Assembly: GCF_003053725.1 (NCBI RefSeq)
Contig: NZ_QAYC01000003.1
Coordinates: forward strand, 1 to 64,000
Origin: Rhodovulum kholense
GTDB lineage: Bacteria > Pseudomonadota > Alphaproteobacteria > Rhodobacterales > Rhodobacteraceae
DNA: 64,000 nt
Direction of reading: 5' to 3'
Shown: positions 1 to 9,656 of the stretch, one piece after another
How the letters are laid out: every line of letters starts with the position of its first letter
Position numbering within the stretch: position 1 is the first letter of the stretch
The notes under the pieces: model-generated
What the model was told of the DNA's origin: nothing
Databases searched by the model: none
What the model saw: the letters and a program-made list of their open reading frames with translations, nothing else
Made by a program: the position numbers and the translations under genes

Positions 1-1790
1 AAATCGCTCCGCAACCGCTCGTAATCCTCCGCGAACCGTTCGTCGATCCGGCTCGTCAGATCGCCGCCAGACAGCGCCTGAAGCGCGCTGGCAAGCTTCG
101 AAACGACTGCCTGCTGTTCGGCGGCGCGGGCCTGCCGCTCTTGTTCCGCCGCGCGTTCGGCCTGCTGCATGCGCTCGCGTTCGGCCAGGCCTTCGCGGAA
201 GACGAGGAGCGAGGCGGCCATGCCCGCGATTTCTCCCCCGAAGATCCCGAAGCCCTTGACCTCTGCCAGTTCCCCGCGGGCGAGGCGGCCGGTGACGCGG
301 ACCAGCCGCGCCATCGGCCAGATGATCAGAAGCCAGGTCAGGATCGGCGCGGCAATGAAGATCGCGACGCTGCCGACCGTCACGAGCTTGAGGCGGTCCT
401 TTGCGTCGCCTGCCTCGGCCAGGATGGCGGCGCCGATGTCGCCGACGGCGGCGATGGCGGTCGTCCCCTGTTTGCTGGCGACCGAGGCGATGTCGCGGAG
501 GCGATCGTAGGCGTCGCGCGAGGCGTCCTCGGCCTCCCGCTGCGCGGCAAGCCAGGCGCGGCGGTTCGCCACCACGCCGGTTTCCGGGTCGGCGAAGGCG
601 ACGATTCCGTCGATCATGGTCTGGAGGCCGCTGTTCAGATAGACGCGCCCGGCCAGATCGGTCAGCGCATCGCGTGCGGCGAGGATCTGGTCTTGCGCGG
701 CATCGGCCTCGGCCGAATCCTTGGCGGTGGCGCCGAGATAGGCAGAGGCGATCAGCGTCTTTACCGCGAGGTCGACATCGGACGCGTCGCGGATTTGCTG
801 CACCTCGTTGCTCAGCAGCCGGTGGATGGCCTCGCGGTTGAAGACGGCGGTATCCTCGGCGCCGATCATCAACTTGAAGGTCAGGTCGTCGATGGCCGAG
901 CTGAGCGCGATATTGCTGGCGTCGCGAAGCCGCATGACCTCTTCGGTATAGCCCGCGCGGGCCCGGAATCCGGCATTGGCCGAACTGGCAAAGGCGGCCC
1001 GGGTTTCGGTCAGGATCGGCAGGTAGTCCGGGATCGTGCCCGCCGCGTCGAGATCGGAAAGCAGCCCTTCCAGCTTGCGCAGGCTGGCCGTTGCCAGATC
1101 GCGCAGGATCGCGGCCAGCGCGGGATCTTCCTGCCGGGCCAAGGCCAGGGCGACGCCGGAAAGCAGGTTGATCTCGGCCCGGGCCTGCAGGATCAGCGCC
1201 GTCGAGTTGAAGTCGGAATGGACCAGCGTGTCGAGCGTATCGGACACGCTTTCGATGGTCTGGTCGCCCGCGAGGTTCATGTCATAGACGGCATCCTCGG
1301 TCATGGTCGACAGCGCTTCCTGGATCTCGCCCACCTGCGCCCCGAATTCGGACAGCTGATTCTGCATGAGTGTCTGGCTCGCGAAGCGCCGCTCCAGCGC
1401 CTTCCGCATCTGTTGCGCCTTGTCGGCCAGGGCCACCAGCATCGGCAGGAAGGCCTTGCGGTCCTCCGGAGAAAGAGCGTTGACGGCCGCAAGCATATCT
1501 TTGCTTTCGCCTCCGAAATCCTTGAACCCGGTTTCGACGCCTTCGATATTGCGGGCCATCAGCATTTCCGAAAGCGAGTCGCGGATGTCCCCGGTATGCT
1601 CGATGACCGTGACGCTGTCCCGGATGCCGGGCAGGTCATCGGAGACGAGCTTGTCGATCTGCGCTGACAGCGAGTCGAAGACCATCGTCGAGATCACGAT
1701 GGCGGCCGCGGTCATTGCCCCCATCAGAACGAGGGCGGACGCGAATTTCAGCGCGATACTACCGAACACCGTCGAAACGAACTTCAGCAT
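1..1790 (-). CDS. Methyl-accepting chemotaxis protein, N-terminal part (cut by window start)
   Basis: This is a transmembrane chemoreceptor whose cytoplasmic signalling tip lies outside the window. The ATG at 1790 opens an N-terminal membrane helix (about residues 10-30). A long, mostly helical periplasmic region of over 400 residues follows, then a second membrane helix near residues 468-490 and a HAMP region. An alanine/glutamate-rich coiled coil leads into a second HAMP-like motif (GGDLTSRI) near residue 580, an arrangement typical of alphaproteobacterial MCPs. The gene lies 63 bases downstream of a periplasmic binding protein on the same strand, so that protein may present its ligand to this receptor. 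A sensor kinase cannot be formally excluded because the C-terminus is missing, but the double-HAMP pattern favours an MCP. Confidence 0.85.
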   Translation of the reverse strand, partial: MLKFVSTVFGSIALKFASALVLMGAMTAAAIVISTMVFDSLSAQIDKLVSDDLPGIRDSVTVIEHTGDIRDSLSEMLMARNIEGVETGFKDFGGESKDMLAAVNALSPEDRKAFLPMLVALADKAQQMRKALERRFASQTLMQNQLSEFGAQVGEIQEALSTMTEDAVYDMNLAGDQTIESVSDTLDTLVHSDFNSTALILQARAEINLLSGVALALARQEDPALAAILRDLATASLRKLEGLLSDLDAAGTIPDYLPILTETRAAFASSANAGFRARAGYTEEVMRLRDASNIALSSAIDDLTFKLMIGAEDTAVFNREAIHRLLSNEVQQIRDASDVDLAVKTLIASAYLGATAKDSAEADAAQDQILAARDALTDLAGRVYLNSGLQTMIDGIVAFADPETGVVANRRAWLAAQREAEDASRDAYDRLRDIASVASKQGTTAIAAVGDIGAAILAEAGDAKDRLKLVTVGSVAIFIAAPILTWLLIIWPMARLVRVTGRLARGELAEVKGFGIFGGEIAGMAASLLVFREGLAERERMQQAERAAEQERQARAAEQQAVVSKLASALQALSGGDLTSRIDERFAEDYERLRSD

Positions 1791-1853
1791 GGCAGCCCTC
1801 CGGGGCGTGACGTGGTCGTTTTATGCCAAGCGGCCGCGGGGCCGCCCGCAGGA

Positions 1854-3065
1854 TCAGGATTTCGGCTCAAGGGCCGTCTCGGCGGCCGACCCGGCGGCCG
1901 GCCTGGAGCCCGGGGCAGGGATCTCGACGGGCTCGAACGCGCCATCGGCCGAGATCCGGGTCAGGAAGACCTGGTCGAGCCCCTGATTGTCGCCCGGGCC
2001 AAAGACAAGATGCAGGCCGCCGAGATCGAGGTCTCCCAACTGATCGAGCGCGGCCAGCACCTTGGCGCGGGTCGGGAAGGGACCGGCCTTTTCAAGAGCC
2101 TTCAGCGCGACCCGCCCGGCCAGATAGCCCTCGAGCGAGACGAATTCGGGCGCGGCCTCGGCATCGACGGCTTTCAGCGCGGCCTGGTACTCGGCCACGA
2201 CCGGCACCGAGCTGTCGCCCGGGAGGGGCACGACCTGGCTGACGATGATGCCTTCTCCGGCGGGGCCCAGTTCCTCGCTGAGCGCGCGCGAGCCGACGAA
2301 AGAGATGTTGACGAGCTGCGGTGTGAAGCCGAGCTTGCGTCCGACGCGGACGAATTCGGCGACCGGCTTGTAGGCGGCGACCATCACCACCGCGTCGGGA
2401 TTGGCCTTGCGGATGTTCAGAAGCCCGACCTTCACCGCCAGAGTGTTGCGCGTGTAGTTCGCTTCGGCGACCGGGGTCAGCCCGCGCTTTTGCAGCGCGC
2501 GGCGCACCCCTTCCAGTCCGGACTGGCCAAACCCGTCATCCTGATAAAGGACCGCGATCCGGTCCTTGCCGAGCGCATCGACCAGATAGGCGATCCAGGC
2601 TTCGGTTTCGCTGTCGTAGCTGGCGCGGATGTTGGCCACGTTGCTGACCCAGGGCGCGCGCAGGAAATCGGTCCCGGTCAGCGGGCCGATCATCGGCATC
2701 CCGGCCGCGGCCGCGACCGGCAGCGTCGCCTTGGCGGTGGGGGTGCCGACCTGGCCGACCAGCGCAAGGTAGCGGTCGTCGGCAAGCACTTTCTCGACCT
2801 CGGTGGCCGAGCGGGTGGGTTCGTAGCCGTCGTCGAAACTGTCCATCTGGATCTTGCGGCCATTCACCCCGCCGGCCCGGTTGGCTTCCTCGAAGGCGGC
2901 CAGCAGGCCGAGGCGCATGCCCTGGCCCAGTGCCCCGGCCGGCCCTTCAAGGGCCGCGACCTGGGCGAAGCGGACGACCGACCGGTCGGATCCGGAATCG
3001 GCAAGGAGAGAGGTGGCTGGCCCAAGGAGGCTCGCGGCAAGTGCGACGGCAAAGGCAAGACGCAT
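1854..3065 (-). CDS. Branched-chain amino-acid-type periplasmic binding protein (Peripla_BP_6)
   Basis: A 403-residue secreted protein with an N-terminal signal peptide (about residues 1-22). The body resembles LivJ-type ligand-binding proteins: an early G-P-x-G-A-L-G-Q-G-M-R-L-G segment, an N-G-R-K-I motif, and a central Y-D-S-E-T-E-A-W segment. Members bind small amino acids, amides or related compounds in the periplasm. No permease or ATPase genes of the Liv type are next to it. Instead, a chemoreceptor gene follows after 63 bases. I infer a sensory role, delivering a ligand to the receptor, over classical import. The ligand cannot be read from the sequence. The ribosome-binding site before the ATG at 3065 is weak. 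Confidence 0.8.
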   Translation of the reverse strand: MRLAFAVALAASLLGPATSLLADSGSDRSVVRFAQVAALEGPAGALGQGMRLGLLAAFEEANRAGGVNGRKIQMDSFDDGYEPTRSATEVEKVLADDRYLALVGQVGTPTAKATLPVAAAAGMPMIGPLTGTDFLRAPWVSNVANIRASYDSETEAWIAYLVDALGKDRIAVLYQDDGFGQSGLEGVRRALQKRGLTPVAEANYTRNTLAVKVGLLNIRKANPDAVVMVAAYKPVAEFVRVGRKLGFTPQLVNISFVGSRALSEELGPAGEGIIVSQVVPLPGDSSVPVVAEYQAALKAVDAEAAPEFVSLEGYLAGRVALKALEKAGPFPTRAKVLAALDQLGDLDLGGLHLVFGPGDNQGLDQVFLTRISADGAFEPVEIPAPGSRPAAGSAAETALEPKS

Positions 3066-3218
3066 GTCGTGTTCCGGTACCGGAGGGTTTCCAGTTCAGA
3101 GCACTAGCTGTCGCGACGTTAAGATAGGGTATGCCAGCGCTCCGGCGATCGCTGACGTTTCTCGTAAAGTTCGAGCGAAATTCAGGCGAAGCCGGGGCGC
3201 ACGGGGGGTAATCCCGGG

Positions 3219-3976
<758 letters not shown>

Positions 3977-3980
<4 letters not shown>

Positions 3981-4831
3981 GACGGCCTCACCGAGGGGGT
4001 TTCGGCCCAGGAGGGATCGCGGCGCAGCACCTCGAGCCGTTTTTGCGGCGCATCAAGCCGGGGCAGCGAGTTCAGAAGCCCTCGCGTATAGGGGTGCTTC
4101 GCCTCGTGCAGCTTGTCGGCCTCGCAGGTCTCGACCACGCGGCCGGCATACATGATCAGCACCCGGTCGCAGAAATCGGCCACCAGGTTCAGGTCGTGGC
4201 TGATGAAGATCAGCCCCATGCCGCGATCCTGCACCAGCCGGTCCATGATCTGCAGCACCTGTGCCTGCACCGAGACATCGAGCGCCGAGGTCGGTTCGTC
4301 CGCGATCAGCAGTTCGGGGTCGGGGATCAGCATCATCGCGATCATGATCCGCTGGCCCATGCCGCCCGAAAGCTCATGCGGATGGGCGCGCATCACCCGT
4401 TCGGGGTCGCGGATCGAGACGGCTTCCAGCATGCCGAGCGCGCGCTCGCGTGCCTCGGACCGGCTGCCCTTCTTGTGGACGCGCCAGGCCTCGATCAGTT
4501 GATCGCCCACGCTCATCACCGGGTTCAGCGAGAATTTCGGGTCCTGCATCACCATCGAGATCCGCTCGCCGCGCACCTGGCGCATCTGGGCCTCCGATTT
4601 CTGCATCAGGTCTTCGCCATCAAGCCGGATATGCGCGGCGGTGACCTGCCCCGGCGGCCGGATCAGCCTCAGGATCGACCGGCCGGTCATCGACTTGCCC
4701 GACCCGCTTTCGCCGACGATGCCCAGCCGCTCGCGGCCAAGCGTGAACGAGACGCCGCGCACCGCGTCCAGTATCCCGGTGCGGGTCGGAAACCGGACCC
4801 AGAGGTCCTCGACTTCGAGCAGGGGGGTCAT
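3977..4831 (-). CDS. dppD: Oligo/dipeptide ABC transporter ATP-binding protein (DppD-like)
   Basis: The second ATPase of the peptide importer, 284 residues. Visible motifs are Walker A (GESGSGKSM), the signature LSGGMGQRIMIAMML, Walker B ([12 protein letters not shown]) and ISHDL. The tail H-P-Y-T-R-G-L-L marks the OppD/DppD family, which often carries a C-terminal Fe-S-linked region; no clear cysteine cluster is visible here. I chose the ATG at 4831 because it overlaps the stop of the upstream permease in an ATGA junction; a longer frame reaching back to 4981 would overlap the permease gene and looks unlike the family. It shares the operon with dppA, dppB, dppC and dppF. Confidence 0.93.
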
Positions 4832-5739
4832 TTCTCTCCCTTCGGATCGAGCACGTCGCGCAAGCCGTCGCCCAGCAGGTTGAAGGCCAGCGACACGGTG
4901 AAGATCGCCAGCCCCGGCATGGTGGCGACCCACCAGTGATCGAGGATGAAGCGGCGGCCCTCGGAAATCATCGCGCCCCATTCGGGGCTGGGCGGCTGGG
5001 CGCCGAGCCCGAGGAACCCAAGCCCGGCTGCGGCGAGGATGATCCCGGCCATGTCAAGCGTCACCCGCACGATCAGCGACGAGATGCAGAGCGGCCAGAT
5101 ATGCCGGGTGATGATCCGGATCGGACCGGCACCATGCAAGCGGACGGCGCTGATGAAATCGGCGTTCCGAAGGGTCAGCGTCTCGGCCCGGGCGATCCGG
5201 GCATAGGGCGGCCAGGCGGTCAGGGCGATGGCCAGCACCGCGTTCTCGATGCCTGCGCCCAGCGCGGCGACAAAGGCCAGCGCCAGCACCAGCCGCGGGA
5301 AGGCCAGGAAGATGTCGGTGATCCGCATCAGCACCAGATCGACCCAGCCGCCGAGATAGCCAGAGACGGTGCCGACGATCAGCCCCGCCAGCGGCGCGAT
5401 GAGGGCGACGAGGGTGACGATGTAAAGCGTGATCCGCGAGCCGTAGATCAGCCGCGAGAGGATGTCGCGCCCCAGCGAATCCGTGCCCAGCGGATGGCCG
5501 GGCGTGCCCAGCGGCTGCAGCCGGGCGGTGAGGTCCTGATAGAAGGGGTCATGCGGCGCGATCCAGGGCGCGAGTGCGGCAATGGCCAGCAGCGCGATCA
5601 GGATCGCCAGCCCGAACATCGCCATCGGGTTGCGGCGGAAGGCCAGCCAGCCGTGATAGAGGTTCGCCAGCCGGGCCTGCCCCCGCGAGTGCGGCGTGTC
5701 GGTCAGAAGCCAGGCGCGAAGTCCGGTCATCTCGGTCAT
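4828..5739 (-). CDS. dppC: Dipeptide ABC transporter permease (DppC-like)
   Basis: A 303-residue inner-membrane permease. After a short cytoplasmic N-terminus ending in a conserved R-R-N-P-M-A-M-F-G segment come about six membrane helices. The region P-L-G-T-D-S-L-G-R-D-I-L-S-R-L near residue 85 is a hallmark of DppC/OppC. A BPD_transp_1 coupling loop with E-x-L-x-L-R-N-A-D-F-I is also present. The ATG at 5739 overlaps the dppB stop (ATGA), which fixes the start. With DppB it forms the membrane channel for peptides captured by the binding protein. Confidence 0.93.
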   Translation of the reverse strand: MTEMTGLRAWLLTDTPHSRGQARLANLYHGWLAFRRNPMAMFGLAILIALLAIAALAPWIAPHDPFYQDLTARLQPLGTPGHPLGTDSLGRDILSRLIYGSRITLYIVTLVALIAPLAGLIVGTVSGYLGGWVDLVLMRITDIFLAFPRLVLALAFVAALGAGIENAVLAIALTAWPPYARIARAETLTLRNADFISAVRLHGAGPIRIITRHIWPLCISSLIVRVTLDMAGIILAAAGLGFLGLGAQPPSPEWGAMISEGRRFILDHWWVATMPGLAIFTVSLAFNLLGDGLRDVLDPKGEK

Positions 5740-6797
5740 TTCGCCCTCGGATCGAAGACCTTGTAAAGCAGGTCGGAAAAGACGTTCAGCAGGACGAAGG
5801 CGAGCCCCACCACCACGGTGCCGCCCAGGACCGCGCTCATGTCGGCGGACAGCAGGGCGTTGGTGATGTAGGACCCGATGCCCGGCCACGAAAAGATGAT
5901 CTCGGTCAGCACCGAGCCTTCCAGAAGCCCGGCATAGCTGAGTGCGATCACCGTGATCAGCTGCACCCGGATGTTGCGGAAGGCATGGTTCCAGATCACC
6001 GCGCGCTCGCTCAGGCCCTTGACCCGGGCGGTGGTGACATATTCGGCCGACATCTGTTCCAGCATGAAGGACCGGGTCATGCGGCTGATATAGGCGAGGC
6101 TGTAATAGCCCAGCAGGGACGCCGGCAGCACGATATGGCTGAGCGCGTCGCGAAAGACCGTTCCGTCGCCCGCCAGCGCACTGTCGATCAGGATCATGCC
6201 GGTGACGGGCTCGATCATGCCGTCATAGAAGATCGACAGCCGCCCCGGCCCGCCGACCCAGCCGAGAATGCCGTAGAAGATCAGAAGGCCCATGAGCCCG
6301 AGCCAGAAGATCGGCATCGAATAGCCCACCAGCGCCACCACGCGCGCGATCTGGTCGATCCAGGACCCGCGCCGGACGGCGGCCAGCACGCCCAGCGGCA
6401 CGCCCAGCAGCACGCCCATCAGCGTGCCCAGCGTCGCCAGTTCCAGCGTCGCCGGAAAGACCCGGGCGATGTCTTCGGATACGGGCCGCGCGGTCAGCAG
6501 CGAGGTGCCGAAATCGCCCCGGACCACGTCCTGCAGATAGAACCAGAACTGCACCAGCAGCGGCCGGTCCAGCCCGAGTTCCTGATAGACCCGGTTATAG
6601 ACCTCGGGGCTGGCGCGTTCGCCGACGATCGCCAGCACCGGGTCGATGGGCATCACGCGGCCGATCAAGAAGGTGACGAACAGCAAGCCCAGCATGGTGA
6701 TCGCGATCGACCCCAGCGTCACGCCCGTCCGTTTCACCCAGCGGGGAGGGAAAGGCGCGCGGGCGCGCCCTTCCTGTGCCTTGCCGGTTGCCGACAC
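5736..6797 (-). CDS. dppB: Dipeptide ABC transporter permease (DppB-like)
   Basis: A 353-residue inner-membrane permease of the DppB/OppB type. It has an N-terminal helix followed by L-G-L-D-R-P-L-L-V-Q-F-W and G-D-F-G-T-S motifs in the first periplasmic stretch. Further membrane spans follow, with a coupling segment (T-A-R-V-K-G-L) that docks on the ATPases. It is slightly longer than the usual 310-340 residues because of a charged N-terminal extension. The start is a GTG one base after the dppA stop. No good downstream ATG is available before the first membrane helix, so I keep it with moderate certainty about the exact start. Confidence 0.9.
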   Translation of the reverse strand: MSATGKAQEGRARAPFPPRWVKRTGVTLGSIAITMLGLLFVTFLIGRVMPIDPVLAIVGERASPEVYNRVYQELGLDRPLLVQFWFYLQDVVRGDFGTSLLTARPVSEDIARVFPATLELATLGTLMGVLLGVPLGVLAAVRRGSWIDQIARVVALVGYSMPIFWLGLMGLLIFYGILGWVGGPGRLSIFYDGMIEPVTGMILIDSALAGDGTVFRDALSHIVLPASLLGYYSLAYISRMTRSFMLEQMSAEYVTTARVKGLSERAVIWNHAFRNIRVQLITVIALSYAGLLEGSVLTEIIFSWPGIGSYITNALLSADMSAVLGGTVVVGLAFVLLNVFSDLLYKVFDPRAK

Positions 6798-6798
6798 G

Positions 6799-8394
6799 TT
6801 ACTTGGTCACTTTCCAGTAGCTGGCATCGCTGACCGCCAGCCCGGTGGTGAAGTTCTGCACATTCTCGCGCACGCCGTCCTGCTCGATGTTCTGGAACAT
6901 GATGGCGAAGGGCGAGATTTCGCGGAACCTGGCCTGGATCTCATGATACATCTCGGCGCGCTTGGCGGTGTCGCGCTCGGCCACCGCGGCCTCGGTCATC
7001 TCGGTCAGCCCGCCCGCATCCCAGGAATTGCGCCAGGCCAGAATGCCGCCATTCTGCGCCTCGTCCGAGTTGTCGGGGTTATAGGCGAAGGTCGAGGCAT
7101 TGGTCTGCGGGTCGGCATAGTCCGGCCCCCAGGTGCCCAGATAGACGTCCAGATCGCGGGCGCGATACTTGGCCAGCACCTGCTTGCCGGTGCCGACCTC
7201 GATGTTCAGCGTGATGCCCGCCTGGGCAAAGGTGTTCTGCATCGACTGGGCAATCTCAAGACGCTCCTGCACATCGCGCACGCCGATGGTCAGTTCCAGC
7301 CCGTCGACCCCCGCCTCGGCCAGCAGCGCCTTGGCCTTCTCGACATCGAGCGAGAACGGGTTGTCCTTCACGGCACCCAGATAGGACTGGGGCAGGAAGT
7401 TCTGCTGGACGGTCCACTGCCCCTTGAGGAAGCTGTTCACCATGCCGTCGTAATCGACGAGGTACTTGAATGCCTCCAGCACCTCGGGCTTTGTCAGCTC
7501 GGGGATCTTCTGGTTGAACGAGGCATACATCAGGTAGCCTTTCAGCTCTTCCTGGATCTTGATGCCCTCGGCCCCGGTGATGCCCTGCACGTCCTCGGGG
7601 TTGAGGTTGCGCGCGACATCGACATCGCCGCGTTCCAGCAGCAGCCGCTGGGTCGCGCTTTCGGCGATATGGCGCACGATCACCCGCTGCATCGCGGGCG
7701 TGCCCTGATAGAAGTCTGGATTGGCCTGAAGGGTCACGGATTCGTTCGGTTTCCAGGCCACGAGGCTGTAGGCGCCCGAGCCCGCCGAATTGGTCTTGAG
7801 CCAGTCGTGGCCCATGTCGCCGTCGACCTCATGCGCCATCACTGTCGTCTTGTCGACGATCGAGCCGATGGTCGCGGTCAGGCAGTTCAGCACGAAGGAG
7901 GTCGCATAGGCCTTGTCGGTGGTGATGACCAGCTTGTTGCCGTCGGCCTTGATGGTTTCCTCGATATTCTCGGGGGTAAAGCCGAACTGGGTCAGGATGA
8001 ACGACGGCGTGAGGTTCAGCAGAACCGCGCGGCGCAGCGAGAATTCGGCATCCTCGGCGGTCACCGGGTTGCCCGAGACGAAGCTGACACCCTCGCGCAT
8101 GGTGAAGGTGATGGTGCGGCCGTCCTCGCTGACCTCCCAGCTTTCGGCGAGGTCGGGCTGATAGCCGGCCTCGAAATCCAGAGGATCGAAGTTCACCAGC
8201 CGCCCGTAGACGTTGCGCAGCACGTCGCCGCCCGCGAATTCGAAGGTCTCGGCCGGGTCGAGCGTGGTGATGTCGTCGATCCGGTTGGCCACCACCAGCA
8301 TGTTCGCGGGCGTTTCGGCCCAAAGCGCAGGCGCCACGCCCGCGAGCGTCGCGGCCAGCGCGGCGCCCGACATCAGCCTTGCAAAAGCGTTCAT
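6799..8394 (-). CDS. dppA: Peptide ABC transporter substrate-binding protein (DppA/OppA family, SBP_bac_5)
   Basis: A 531-residue periplasmic binding protein with a Sec signal peptide ending near A-L-W-A (residue 26). The mature protein begins with the SBP_bac_5 pattern: a statement of ABC substrate 'defaults' (D-D-I-T-T-L-D-P-A-E-T-F-E-F) and then Y-G-R-L-V. Later come the W-x-P-N-E-S-V-T-L and D-V-Y-L-G-T-W-G-P-D-Y-A-D-P segments typical of peptide binders. A good ribosome site (AGAGGA) precedes the ATG. It is the first transporter gene of the dpp operon and follows the dipeptidase gene by 67 bases. It captures peptides for the DppB/DppC channel; exact specificity is unknown. Confidence 0.93.
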   Translation of the reverse strand: MNAFARLMSGAALAATLAGVAPALWAETPANMLVVANRIDDITTLDPAETFEFAGGDVLRNVYGRLVNFDPLDFEAGYQPDLAESWEVSEDGRTITFTMREGVSFVSGNPVTAEDAEFSLRRAVLLNLTPSFILTQFGFTPENIEETIKADGNKLVITTDKAYATSFVLNCLTATIGSIVDKTTVMAHEVDGDMGHDWLKTNSAGSGAYSLVAWKPNESVTLQANPDFYQGTPAMQRVIVRHIAESATQRLLLERGDVDVARNLNPEDVQGITGAEGIKIQEELKGYLMYASFNQKIPELTKPEVLEAFKYLVDYDGMVNSFLKGQWTVQQNFLPQSYLGAVKDNPFSLDVEKAKALLAEAGVDGLELTIGVRDVQERLEIAQSMQNTFAQAGITLNIEVGTGKQVLAKYRARDLDVYLGTWGPDYADPQTNASTFAYNPDNSDEAQNGGILAWRNSWDAGGLTEMTEAAVAERDTAKRAEMYHEIQARFREISPFAIMFQNIEQDGVRENVQNFTTGLAVSDASYWKVTK

Positions 8395-8461
8395 CTTGGT
8401 CGTCCTCTCTGTTGGTCTGTTTTTATGTCGTCTTCCGGCGTCGTTGCGCCGGTCTTGCCCG

Positions 8462-9517
8462 TCAGTGGCCCCAGGTTTTCTCCAGCACCCTCAGCCAGTT
8501 ACCATGGCAGATCCGCTCGATCAGCTGGGGACCGTAGCCATGGGCCGTCATCGCGGCGCGCAATGCGGGCAGCCCCGCGGCCGACCCGATCGCAGACGGG
8601 ATCATCGCCCCGTCGAAATCCGACCCGAGCCCCACGCGAGTCTCGCCGAGCTTGCCCAGCAGATGGTCGAGATGACGCAGCATGTCGTCAAGACCGGTAT
8701 CGATCATGCGCCCGTCGGGCCTCAGAAAGGCGGTCGCAAAGTTCAACCCGACCATGCCGTCGCTGGCGGCGATGGCCTCGAGCTGGGCGTCGGTCAGGTT
8801 GCGGGCATGGGGGCAGATCGCATGGGCGTTCGAATGGGTCGCGACCAGCGGCGCATCCGAGTGTTTGGCGACGTCCCAGAAGCCCGCCATGGTCATGTGC
8901 GACAGATCGAGCATGATCCTCAGCGCATTGCAGCGCCTGACCAGCGCCACGCCCAGATCGGTCAGCCCGCCGCCGGTATCGCCGTCCGAGGGAAATCGGA
9001 ACGGCACGCCCTCGCCGAAGATGGTGGGCCGGCTCCAGACCGGACCGAGCGAACGCAGCCCCGCGCCGTGCAGAACGTCAAGCGTGATCAGCTCGGGGTC
9101 GATGGCCTCGGCGCCTTCCATGTGCAGGATGGCCGCCAGCTTGTGTTCGACCATCGAGATATGGATTTCCGCGGCGCTGCGGCAGATCTTCAGCGCGCCC
9201 AGCTCTTCCAGCCGCTCCAGCGTTGCGACCTGCGCCATGGCAACGGTCAGCGCGTGGTCCTGCGGTTCGGGCGGGGGCAGGGGCAAGTCGTAGCTGTCCT
9301 GCGCCATCGCCTCTTCATTGTCCTCGCCGCCCTCGGAGGGCACATAGACCGCGAAGAAACCGCCGCCGAGCCCGCCCGCGCGGGCCTTGGGCAGGTCGAT
9401 ATGGCCCGCATCCCCGGTCAGGAAGGTTTCGGCGGCCGCCGGTCCGCCGGCGCGATAAAGTCTGAGAAGAACGTCGTTATGGCCGTCGAAAACGGCGGGC
9501 AAGGTCTTGGGATCCAC
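8462..9517 (-). CDS. Membrane-dipeptidase-like metallopeptidase (family M19)
   Basis: A 351-residue zinc dipeptidase of the renal-dipeptidase family. Metal ligands are visible: D-G-H-N-D near the N-terminus, a central Glu in M-E-G-A-E-A-I-D, and His residues in L-D-L-S-H-M and A-T-H-S-N-A. The late V-G-L-G-S-D-F-D-G motif is also typical. Bacterial members hydrolyse dipeptides, including some with D-residues. The start is GTG at 9517 with GGAGA seven bases upstream. It lies just before dppA on the same strand, so imported dipeptides are probably cleaved by it in the cytoplasm; no signal peptide is visible. Confidence 0.92.
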   Translation of the reverse strand: MDPKTLPAVFDGHNDVLLRLYRAGGPAAAETFLTGDAGHIDLPKARAGGLGGGFFAVYVPSEGGEDNEEAMAQDSYDLPLPPPEPQDHALTVAMAQVATLERLEELGALKICRSAAEIHISMVEHKLAAILHMEGAEAIDPELITLDVLHGAGLRSLGPVWSRPTIFGEGVPFRFPSDGDTGGGLTDLGVALVRRCNALRIMLDLSHMTMAGFWDVAKHSDAPLVATHSNAHAICPHARNLTDAQLEAIAASDGMVGLNFATAFLRPDGRMIDTGLDDMLRHLDHLLGKLGETRVGLGSDFDGAMIPSAIGSAAGLPALRAAMTAHGYGPQLIERICHGNWLRVLEKTWGH

Positions 9518-9656
9518 GAATGTCTCCGGGATTGACGGGTCAGGGGGTCTGACTTACCTGGCAAGCCTAACGAAAAGATTCGGGGGACGGAAAGCCCGAA
9601 AGCGGACCTTGTGGTCAAAAAATGGCGCTTTGCCTGCGGACGCGGCGGCCGGAGGT

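Noticed and set aside
141-1667. 508-codon plus-strand frame at the window start
   Set aside because: It is antisense to the chemoreceptor, and its translation is arginine/glycine/histidine-rich with no motif.
1854-3065. Classic branched-chain amino acid importer component
   Set aside because: No LivH/M/G/F genes are present next to it; the nearest partner is the chemoreceptor, so import is only a secondary option.
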